The notes under the pieces were generated by a model. That model had not been told where the DNA came from and ran no database searches. It was given only the letters and a program-made list of their open reading frames with translations. A stretch of 64,000 bases of DNA from positions 1 through 64,000 of the forward strand of contig CALUIZ010000004.1 in assembly GCA_944320815.1 (NCBI GenBank), in the 5' to 3' direction. This stretch comes from an uncultured Phocaeicola sp. (lineage in GTDB: Bacteria > Bacteroidota > Bacteroidia > Bacteroidales > Bacteroidaceae). The translations under genes and the position numbers were made by a program. Position 1 is the stretch's first letter. The number at the start of each line of letters is the position of its first letter. Of this stretch, positions 7,222 to 15,091 are shown piece after piece.

Positions 7222-10200
7222 TCAATCTTGGTTTGTTCTCAGTTCATATAGAAAATCTTCGCTGACAGGTCTTCTGATGTCTCCTTTCTGCGGATAGAAA
7301 AGTTTCCCGCAGAAAGGCATCTTCGGGTGCAGCGGTTGAAGCTCCTCCGTGAGATGCCTGCAGAAACTCCGGTAGGCGTGTGTGTTAGCCCGTGGCCCTG
7401 CATCGTCTCGGAAGAATGTCACATAATGGTTCAGCGGGTGCATATGCGTCAGCCGGTTGATCTGCAGTGCGATGTCGCGCGCCTCTTCCGCCGGAATCCG
7501 GTCGAATGCATTGCCGAAATGAAAGATGACCAGTTCTGAAAGTCTGGAATGCGCCTCCCAGAAGCTGCGGTCCACGGATGCCAGTGTGGACGGAAAGCAG
7601 ACCTGTATCTGTGGGTACAGCTCCTTGAAGAAGAGTTCCGACATTTCCGCCAGTTCCTTTGCCGGATAAATCCCCACGACGGTTAGGTCGGCATGCGGCA
7701 TGTTTCTGCATGTTTCGGCGAAAGCCAGTGCGGAAGCTCCCGGTTCGGACGAGAAGTCGCAGAAAACAATCCGTCCCGATATGTTTTCGGCAGCCTTCCG
7801 CAGCCAGTTCCCGCAGGCTTCGAATGCGGCCCGTGCAGCCATGAACTGTTTCCGCATATAGTACAGGCTGTAGGTCTGTATGCCTGTTTCCCGGTCCGTA
7901 TCCGCAATGTGCAGGAAGTCCATCCGCCCGTAGGCGGTAAGCTCTCTGCTTTTCGCATCCTCCGCAGCGTTCTCCGAAACATTTTTCTTCAGCTTGTCCG
8001 TCAGCGTCCTGAACAGATGCCCGAATCCGTCGGGAAGGCTGTAGGTGTCCTCCCTCAGGTCCCATTGGAAACTGTATTCCGGAATCGGGAAGTCCCCCTT
8101 CAGGAATGCGTCGGCCGGGATGTCAATGTATCCGTTGTGCATCCGGATATATTCCATCAGTTTGTAGAACGTGATGTTGGCTCCCAGCACCTGCGGGTTT
8201 CCGGTGAGCAGCAACTGTTTCCGTGCGCGTGTAATCGCCACGTTCAGCTTTCTGTCAATCAGCAGTTCCCCTTCGCGGAAAGTGTTGGCGGTGAGGAAAT
8301 TCAGTTGGCTGAAATTTCTCACGGTAAACGAATAGATGATTGTGTCGCGCTGGCTTCCCTGGTATCTTTCCACCGTATCGATTGATATGGCCTCCAGTGG
8401 CGGGATTCCCAGTCGGGCGATTTCTTTCCTTATCATTGCAATCTGGTTGCGGTAGGGGACAATCACTCCGACCGTCCTGTTCGGGTCGAACGAGTCGGAT
8501 GCGAGCCGGTAGATATGTTTCAGCAGCGTGGCCACGATGCGTGCTTCATTTATGTTGGTCTTGTCAGACCGCATGGCCGAATCCTCAGGGGTTCCGGCAG
8601 CAATGAAAACCATTCGCCGGCCCATCAGCAGTCTGTCGATAGAGTCCTGTGCCTCCGTTGCCTCAGGATACGGGAAATCTTCCTTCTGGTGCGGCAGCGG
8701 TACAGGCTCCAGATGTTCATGGCGGTAGAATGTCAGGTCGGGAAATTCGGATATGGCTGGATGCATCCGTCCCTGTTTTTGCAATACGCTGCGAAATTCG
8801 GCGGGACATTGTCTGTATAGCCGTTCAAACAGAGAGTTGCGGCAGTCATTCAGACCAATGCTTTGCAGGATGTGTTCGTTCACCGCCGCGTCTTCCTCAC
8901 TCTGGAGAGAGATTGCCGGGAGCTGTTTGTAGTCGCCGACCAGCACAAACTTGTCGATGGCGTTCCGATTTCCGTTCCGTGCAGACAGAATCCCGATGAG
9001 GTCAGGCTCAAGAATCTGCGATGCCTCGTCGATGAAAGCCACGTCGAAGCGTTTGACTCCAAAAAAATAAGGGCGGTTGCTCAAAGCTGTGGTGGTGCCC
9101 ACGAAAATCCGTGTTTCCGCAATCCGCTGCCTGATGTCTTTCAGTTTGGGGCAGTCGTTCAGGCTATGTTTGAGCAGATACGGACGGAACCGGGCATCAC
9201 ACGAAAGCTCATGTCCGATACGGATAAACGGAGCCTTCTTTACAATGCCCGAATCAACCAGCATGCCGCATATCTCGTCGACTGCCCGGTTAGTATAAGA
9301 GAGCAGAAGAATGGAAGTGTCCGGCTCCGTCAGTGCCTCTTCCACCATATACCGCAGCGCGCAGGATGTCTTTCCGGTGCCCGGAGGTCCGACAAGCAGG
9401 AAATAGTCATCGGCCTGTTTTTCTTTCAGAACCAGTCCGTCGAAACGTCCGTAGTGGCCGTTCAGTTTCCGTTGTGTGCCCCGGTCGGGCATACGTTGGC
9501 AGAGCAGCAATGCTTTGCGTCTGTCTGTGGCCTTCAGAAATGTGTACAGTCCCCGTATGGCATTGGCCGATGAGATGTCGGACGAATCATGCTCTATGCA
9601 ATACGTTTCGTCCCCTATGATGTCCTTGTTCTGCTGTCCGTTCCGAAGCTGTACGCTCACCCGTCCCGGCTGGAGACTGACGATGTTTCCTTTCATCAGA
9701 ATCTGTTCCCTCACATCCGGTTCATTCTGATACGGATAAAGAATCACAATGTCGCCTATGCGAAAGTTGGGGAGAAAATCGTCTTCCAGTTGCGGGATGC
9801 TTAACTCGATGAGGTCATATCCTTTTTCCGGTGCGCTTCTCCGCTTGCTGAGTATGGAAAGTCCCGGCAGGATGTTCCCCGCTTCCAGTTTCTCTTTTGT
9901 CGGGATATGCCATGTGTCGGCGAATCCTTTTGATGCGTCATTGTTTCCTCCGGTTTTCCCCAATACCGTTTCTTTTGAGATGAAGGTGAAGAAGCGGTCG
10001 AAGTAGGCCCTTTCCAGCGGAGTGCACCGTTTGAGAGTGTTGATGGTCGTCTGCAGTTCCGGTTCCTGGTAATCATTCCACAGGCGGCTGTGTGTCTGCA
10101 GTTCATTGAGCATGTCTGTGGTGAGGTTCTTGACGGTTTGTGTGACGGCTCCATTCGCGAAGTCCATTTCCTGTGCCACAATATAGTTTCTCAGACGGAT

Positions 10201-11496
10201 GCTTTCGCGGAAAAGCTTTTCGGAAAAGTGCTCTATCATCAGTCCGTCGGCATACTTGGAATAGAGCAGGAAAGTCTGCATGTCTTGGGTCTGCTTCCCA
10301 AAATTGTATGCCAGAACTCCCTGATAAAGCATCATCTGGATGAAATGGTCTTCCTTGTGCCGCCGGTTGTATTCGTCGCGCTTTCCCGACTTCTGTTCTA
10401 TCAGAATCTTGAAATCCTTCTGCAGCATGTCCACACGTCCCTGCAAGCCAAGCTTTTCGCAGATGAACGATGCTTCCAGCAATGTATTCTTTCTGTTGAA
10501 TCCGGCGATGTTGTGCGGGAGAATGTCGTGGATGAACGAGCGGATATTCATCATCTGGCTTTGTGCGGAAGCATGGAAGTCGGCGGGCAGGTCGCAGGCA
10601 CAGAACTCAAGAGCCGAAGAAGCGAAAAATTTGTTGACAGACCGGGCATAACTGACAGGGTTTTCCGGCTTTTCGTTGATGAAGTCATCAAGCAGCTGGC
10701 TGGCCAGATTACCCATGAGAATCGGTGCTGTGTTGGCCCTCGGTTTCACTTTGTTCATGAAATAGTTGAGCGGATGATGGCCGTACTCCCGGAAACACGT
10801 GGCCAGTGAGCTGATGTCGACGAGATAGTCCGGATAGGCTATGATGAGTCCTGGAATATAGTGGTTCTCTTCATCCACCTTCACGTCAAGCAGGTTCAGC
10901 GGAAGATTCTCCTTCAGCAGATTCCGGATGTAAAGCAAGTCTCCCTCATAGCCGGCCTTTTCATAATTGATGGCGATGAACGGTTCTTCCTCACTGTCGC
11001 AAGAAGCGAAGATCAGCGAATCGTTCCAACTGGTCACGTAGGCGCGTACATATGGCACGTGTGAGAGCCGTGTTCCTGAGTATGGACGGTTGGAATGGGG
11101 AATTTCCGGCAGCAGTGAAGCGGGAATGTCCGCTTCGAACCCCAATGAGATGAAACGCACCAGTGCACGCAGGTCATATTGATATTCCTGCATGTCGGGC
11201 TGGAAGCGGTCGCCCATCGCCTTGTTACAGTTGCGGCGCATGGTCTGGATGGCATAGCGGTCGGAAGGAGTCATCTTTTTCTCTTTCCCGATGAAGTCGA
11301 GCCGCGAGAACAGATTGGCGAAGGCGATTGTCGCATGGGAGGTCAGTTCATAAGCCGCCTCCTCCAGCACTTTATAGAGCTGGATATATTTAGCCCGGAT
11401 ATTTTCCGGGCTGGCCGCCGGTTGGCGATGGATACGCTCAATCCGGTCGAACAGGTCGAACGGCTGCAGTGCAATGCGGAGATTCTCCAAAGACAT
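7222..11496 (-). CDS. Dna2/Upf1-like SF1 helicase fused to a PD-(D/E)XK nuclease domain
   Basis: 1424 aa. Residues about 330-400 carry a nuclease signature GRVDML...ILIEQKSGK (Asp356, Glu367, Lys369), as in RecB/Cas4-type PD-(D/E)XK nucleases. Residues about 640-1110 form a superfamily 1B helicase: Walker A GPPGTGKT (703-710), DEAS box (823-826), GDYKQLP (854-860), QGRMHP (908-913), ERYQGSQRD (1043-1051) and NVAITRARKQLL (1085-1096). The final 310 residues are unassigned. The arrangement is that of Dna2-type nuclease-helicases, which process 5' flaps or DNA ends; a repair or anti-phage role is inference. It follows a lipoprotein gene by 15 bp on the same strand, so the two are probably co-transcribed, which is an odd pairing. 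Confidence 0.85.
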   Translation of the reverse strand: MSLENLRIALQPFDLFDRIERIHRQPAASPENIRAKYIQLYKVLEEAAYELTSHATIAFANLFSRLDFIGKEKKMTPSDRYAIQTMRRNCNKAMGDRFQPDMQEYQYDLRALVRFISLGFEADIPASLLPEIPHSNRPYSGTRLSHVPYVRAYVTSWNDSLIFASCDSEEEPFIAINYEKAGYEGDLLYIRNLLKENLPLNLLDVKVDEENHYIPGLIIAYPDYLVDISSLATCFREYGHHPLNYFMNKVKPRANTAPILMGNLASQLLDDFINEKPENPVSYARSVNKFFASSALEFCACDLPADFHASAQSQMMNIRSFIHDILPHNIAGFNRKNTLLEASFICEKLGLQGRVDMLQKDFKILIEQKSGKRDEYNRRHKEDHFIQMMLYQGVLAYNFGKQTQDMQTFLLYSKYADGLMIEHFSEKLFRESIRLRNYIVAQEMDFANGAVTQTVKNLTTDMLNELQTHSRLWNDYQEPELQTTINTLKRCTPLERAYFDRFFTFISKETVLGKTGGNNDASKGFADTWHIPTKEKLEAGNILPGLSILSKRRSAPEKGYDLIELSIPQLEDDFLPNFRIGDIVILYPYQNEPDVREQILMKGNIVSLQPGRVSVQLRNGQQNKDIIGDETYCIEHDSSDISSANAIRGLYTFLKATDRRKALLLCQRMPDRGTQRKLNGHYGRFDGLVLKEKQADDYFLLVGPPGTGKTSCALRYMVEEALTEPDTSILLLSYTNRAVDEICGMLVDSGIVKKAPFIRIGHELSCDARFRPYLLKHSLNDCPKLKDIRQRIAETRIFVGTTTALSNRPYFFGVKRFDVAFIDEASQILEPDLIGILSARNGNRNAIDKFVLVGDYKQLPAISLQSEEDAAVNEHILQSIGLNDCRNSLFERLYRQCPAEFRSVLQKQGRMHPAISEFPDLTFYRHEHLEPVPLPHQKEDFPYPEATEAQDSIDRLLMGRRMVFIAAGTPEDSAMRSDKTNINEARIVATLLKHIYRLASDSFDPNRTVGVIVPYRNQIAMIRKEIARLGIPPLEAISIDTVERYQGSQRDTIIYSFTVRNFSQLNFLTANTFREGELLIDRKLNVAITRARKQLLLTGNPQVLGANITFYKLMEYIRMHNGYIDIPADAFLKGDFPIPEYSFQWDLREDTYSLPDGFGHLFRTLTDKLKKNVSENAAEDAKSRELTAYGRMDFLHIADTDRETGIQTYSLYYMRKQFMAARAAFEACGNWLRKAAENISGRIVFCDFSSEPGASALAFAETCRNMPHADLTVVGIYPAKELAEMSELFFKELYPQIQVCFPSTLASVDRSFWEAHSRLSELVIFHFGNAFDRIPAEEARDIALQINRLTHMHPLNHYVTFFRDDAGPRANTHAYRSFCRHLTEELQPLHPKMPFCGKLFYPQKGDIRRPVSEDFLYELRTNQD

Positions 11497-11511
11497 ACCC
11501 TGTCTTTATTG

Positions 11512-12288
11512 TTATTGCTTCTGCAACTGATATATCCGGTATGCTTTTGTCAGTTCCGGATATTCTCCCTTATACCGGTCGGTCACTTCTTCCTGGAAAA
11601 TATAATTTCCCTCCGGGCTTCCGAATGTGACGATGAACGTATAGGTTTCATTCGTGCCGGCCATGACTGCTTTGATGTGGAGGACTTCTTTTTCCGTGTC
11701 CGTATCCTGTTTGCGGGATGCCGTGAAGATGCCCACCTGATAACTTCCGGTGGCTTCCGGATAAATCTTGATATCGCCGGAAGAATAGTTCTCGTCGGCA
11801 TAAGTGAATTCGAACCGGCCTCCTTCGCCAGCCGGACTTTCCTGTATGATGCTGGCTTCCACCTCCTTTATGTCTCCCAACGTAAGGTCGTCATCGCCTT
11901 CTATCGATGCTTCGATCTTTTTTATGGTATAGACAGATTGCGGATTCCCTACGTTTACGTTCAGCACATAGCTGTTTCCCGAACGGTCGGCTATGATGGA
12001 TTCCGTCGTTCCGGCACTGACGGGCAGATAAACCAATGTGTCTCCGTCATAGCGGAAATCAGCGACGTTCCTGTCGGCTACGGAAATGGTATAGTTTCCC
12101 TTGCCTCCCCGGATAAGATATTTGTTACTTTCACTGAATATGTTCAGTGTCAGACGGTTGCCTTCAATGGGAGTCTGTGTGTCCGCATCAACCAGATAGA
12201 TGGGGCTGTAGTCGTTTTTTCCGCATGAGACGGACACGATTGTGATTGCCGCCAGAATGGCGGACATGAGAATTTGTTTGATGTTCAT
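11512..12288 (-). CDS. Lipoprotein of unknown function
   Basis: 258 aa with a lipoprotein signal ending VSVSC (Cys22), followed by GKND. The mature part reads as one or two beta-sandwich domains (LTLGDIKEVEASI, SYQVGIFTASR) ending in a charged helix. I do not recognise the family. The promoter with matched -33 and -7 elements sits directly upstream, and the giant helicase gene follows by 15 bp, so this is the first gene of a two-gene unit. Export to the periplasm or outer membrane is predicted from the lipobox only. Confidence 0.8.
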   Translation of the reverse strand: MNIKQILMSAILAAITIVSVSCGKNDYSPIYLVDADTQTPIEGNRLTLNIFSESNKYLIRGGKGNYTISVADRNVADFRYDGDTLVYLPVSAGTTESIIADRSGNSYVLNVNVGNPQSVYTIKKIEASIEGDDDLTLGDIKEVEASIIQESPAGEGGRFEFTYADENYSSGDIKIYPEATGSYQVGIFTASRKQDTDTEKEVLHIKAVMAGTNETYTFIVTFGSPEGNYIFQEEVTDRYKGEYPELTKAYRIYQLQKQ

Positions 12289-12314
12289 TTGTGTCTGATA
12301 TGATGTTATTTCCC

Positions 12315-12346
12315 CAAAGATACGGATTTTTTCTTAAATCCAAAAA
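12315..12346 (-). promoter_or_regulatory. Promoter of the lipoprotein-helicase operon
   Basis: On the minus strand TTTTTG (12346-12341), an 18-bp spacer, then TATCTTTG (12322-12315), 26 bp before the lipoprotein ATG. Both elements fit the Bacteroides sigma-ABfr consensus. Confidence 0.75.
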
Positions 12347-12394
12347 TCTTCTTCGGGAAGGGATTGTGTCAAATCACTCCGATACATTTTCTTT

Positions 12395-14881
12395 TCAGTC
12401 CTTTTCCGTGAGTCTGTAGTCGCCCGCCTTTTCGTCGACTGTTTTCTGCAGTTGTTCCAGCGGAAGTTTCTCTCCGCTGAATTCGACAATCGCTTCCGGT
12501 GGCGTGAGGGTTACTTTGGCACTGACCCCTTCTATGGAGTTCAATACTTTTTCTACGCGCGTACGGCAGTGGTCGCACATCATACCTTCCACGATGTAGG
12601 TCTGCTTCGTTTTGTCGTTTTCCGTTGTTGGAGAAACGGACTCATGGGGAACCGCGGACAAGCTTCCAAGTTTTTTCCTTCTCAGCCTCAGGCTGTTGGT
12701 TACCACGCTTACGCTGCTCATCGCCATTGCGGCCCCGGCAATCATCGGATTGAGGAGGAAGCCGTTGACGGGATAGAGCACACCGGCGGCTATTGGCACT
12801 CCGACAAGATTGTAGATGAATGCCCAGAACAGATTTTCGCGGATTGTCCTTACCGTCATGCGTGACAGGCGGACCGCGTCGGCAATCTTGTTCAGGTCGG
12901 ATGAGATGATGGTCATTTTCGCCACGTCCATGGCGATGTCGCTGCCGCGTCCCATGGCGATGCTGAAGTCAGACTGGGCCAGTGCTGCACTGTCGTTGAT
13001 TCCGTCGCCGGCCATTGCCACGGTTTTCCCCTCCTTCTGCAGCAACTTCACGAACGAAGCCTTCTGGTCGGGAAGCACTCCGGCCTTGAAGTGCGTGATG
13101 CCCGCTTCCTGTGCGACATGCCGTGCCGACCCTTCGTTGTCGCCCGTGAGCATATACACGTCGATGCCCATTTCCTGCAACTTTCTGACAGCTTCGCGCG
13201 ACGTTGCCTTGATGCGGTCGGTGATGGCGGCCAGCCCCAAAGCCTGCGATTCATCGGCGAACCAGATGACCGTCTTGGATTCGGCCTCCAGCCGTTCCGC
13301 CTCTTTCAGCAATGCTTCGGAAGGGCGGATTCCGTTTTCTGCCAGCAGGGCGAGATTTCCCGCATGGTAGGTCGTTCCCTCTATGGTTCCGCTGACACCT
13401 TTTCCCGTGACGCTTCTGAACCGCTCCACAGGCAGCGGCTTTCCTTTCAGCTTTCCGGTGATGGCTTCCGCCAGCGGGTGTTCCGACATCCTTTCAAGGC
13501 TGTAGAATATGTCCTTCAGTCTGCCTTCACCAGCCATGCCTGTCAGGTCGGTCACTGTGGGTTTCCCTTCGGTTATGGTTCCTGTCTTGTCGAGTACGAT
13601 GACATTCACCTTGCGTGCCGTTTCCAGACTTTCCGCATCTTTGATCAGTATGCCCAGTTCGGCTCCTTTCCCGATGCCGACCATGATGGCCGTCGGCGTG
13701 GCCAGTCCCAGCGCGCACGGGCAGGCGATGATGAGCACCGTTACGGCGGCCAGCAGTCCGCGGGTGAATCCGTCGGCCGGGTCAAGAACCATCCACAGGA
13801 TGAACGAAAGGACTGCGACACTCATGATGACAGGAACGAAAATGGCCGCGATGCGGTCCACCAGCTTCTGCACGGGAGCCTTGCTTCCCTGCGCGTCCTG
13901 CACCATCCGGATGATGTGGGACAGCATGGTTTCAGTCCCTACCTTGTCTGCCGTGAAGCGGAAACTGCCTTTCTGGTTGATGGTCCCGGCAAACACTTTC
14001 GCGCCTTGTCCCTTGAGCACGGCGACCGGTTCGCCGGTGAGCATGCTTTCATCCACATACGAATTACCTTCATATACAGTGCCGTCTACGGGAATCCGTT
14101 CGCCCGGCCGCACCGCCAGCCGGTCACCGATGCGCACTTGCTCTGCGGAGATCTGTTTCAGTTCACCTCCTTCTGCAACCAGTGTGACCGTTTTGGGCTG
14201 CAGGCCCATCAGCTTCCGGATGGCGGCCGACGTGTTGCCTTTGGCACGCTCTTCCAGCAGACGGCCCAGAAGGATGAATGCGATGATGACGCTGGAGGCT
14301 TCGAAATAGACATGTGGTTCGATGCTTCTGCGCAGCCAGAATTCGGGGAAGAACAGGTTGAACAGACTGAACAGGTAGGCGATGCCTGTGCTGTTGGCCA
14401 CCAGCGTGTCCATGTTGGAAGTGTGGTGCTTCAGTTGTTTCCATGCGTTGATGTAGAAGTCCCGCCCCAGCCAGCATACGACAGGAGTGGACAGAACCCA
14501 CATGACATACCCCGCATAAGGCATGTCCGCGAAGCACATTCCGATGACGGCCACGGGCAGCGACAGGATGATGGCCCATGTGGCACGGAACTTCAGTTCC
14601 CGGTATTTTTTTTCGTGCGCATCCTCCGCTTCTTGCTTGCTTTTCTTTTCGTCGCTTTCGATGACTAGGTCATATCCGGCTGCCACGACCGCCGCCTTGA
14701 GCGTTTCGGGCGAACATATCTTGGGGTCATATTCTATGGTGGCAGTGGCAGCCGCATAGTTCACGCTGGCCCGGCATACACCCGGTTGCTTGTTGAGTGT
14801 TTTGTCGACGCGTGCGGCGCAGGCCGCGCAGCTCATTTCCAGTACAGGAAATGTCTTTTTTGTCGTTTCATTCATATCCAT
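12395..14881 (-). CDS. copA: Copper-exporting P1B-type ATPase
   Basis: 828 aa. N-terminal heavy-metal-associated domain with MSCAAC (Cys18, Cys21); P-type core with TGE (282-284), intramembrane CPC (387-389), phosphorylation site DKTGT (Asp431), HP (468-469) and GDGIND (625-630); last helices with YN and MSSxSVVxNS, the Cu+ signature. After the final membrane helix there is a second metal-binding domain, EGMMCDHC (Cys769, Cys772), at the C terminus. Having one such domain at each end differs from the usual N-terminal tandem. It exports Cu+ from the cytoplasm and protects against copper. No copper regulator gene is adjacent; it diverges from the CPA2 antiporter gene. Confidence 0.93.
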   Translation of the reverse strand: MDMNETTKKTFPVLEMSCAACAARVDKTLNKQPGVCRASVNYAAATATIEYDPKICSPETLKAAVVAAGYDLVIESDEKKSKQEAEDAHEKKYRELKFRATWAIILSLPVAVIGMCFADMPYAGYVMWVLSTPVVCWLGRDFYINAWKQLKHHTSNMDTLVANSTGIAYLFSLFNLFFPEFWLRRSIEPHVYFEASSVIIAFILLGRLLEERAKGNTSAAIRKLMGLQPKTVTLVAEGGELKQISAEQVRIGDRLAVRPGERIPVDGTVYEGNSYVDESMLTGEPVAVLKGQGAKVFAGTINQKGSFRFTADKVGTETMLSHIIRMVQDAQGSKAPVQKLVDRIAAIFVPVIMSVAVLSFILWMVLDPADGFTRGLLAAVTVLIIACPCALGLATPTAIMVGIGKGAELGILIKDAESLETARKVNVIVLDKTGTITEGKPTVTDLTGMAGEGRLKDIFYSLERMSEHPLAEAITGKLKGKPLPVERFRSVTGKGVSGTIEGTTYHAGNLALLAENGIRPSEALLKEAERLEAESKTVIWFADESQALGLAAITDRIKATSREAVRKLQEMGIDVYMLTGDNEGSARHVAQEAGITHFKAGVLPDQKASFVKLLQKEGKTVAMAGDGINDSAALAQSDFSIAMGRGSDIAMDVAKMTIISSDLNKIADAVRLSRMTVRTIRENLFWAFIYNLVGVPIAAGVLYPVNGFLLNPMIAGAAMAMSSVSVVTNSLRLRRKKLGSLSAVPHESVSPTTENDKTKQTYIVEGMMCDHCRTRVEKVLNSIEGVSAKVTLTPPEAIVEFSGEKLPLEQLQKTVDEKAGDYRLTEKD

Positions 14882-14901
14882 GTAGTTTGATTTTAAAAAT
14901 G

Positions 14902-14980
14902 TCCGCCTGTTCCGTTCCAGGCAGGCCGTTGTTCTTGTGAAAGTAGCCCGCTGTTTTCCGGTGAGGAATCCGGAATGCGA
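14902..14980. repeat. 22-bp tandem repeat family, site 3
   Basis: TTC or TTT cores begin at 14910, 14932 and 14954, exactly 22 bp apart, within CCGCCTGTTC, CCGTTGTTC and CCGCTGTTTTC. The array sits in the divergent copA/antiporter intergenic region, and its ends (AATGTCCG at 14898, CGGACATT at 14981) are inverted copies of each other. Confidence 0.7.
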
Positions 14981-15052
14981 CGGACATTCATGTTACTTCC
15001 TAATATTGGGCAAAAATACGAAAGTTTTGTTATAACATTTGTGATAATTGAT

Positions 15053-15060
15053 TACTTTTG
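15053..15060 (+). promoter_or_regulatory. Bacteroides-type -7 element for the antiporter operon
   Basis: TACTTTTG matches TAnnTTTG, 31 bp upstream of the ATG. TTTTG at 15025-15029 is a possible -33 with a 23-bp spacer, slightly long. Confidence 0.55.
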
Positions 15061-15091
15061 TCCAAAATAAACGATAAAGAAAAACACGGAC

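Noticed and set aside
13091..14668. 525-codon plus-strand frame opposite copA
   Set aside because: It lies wholly within copA on the opposite strand and shows no domain or start context.
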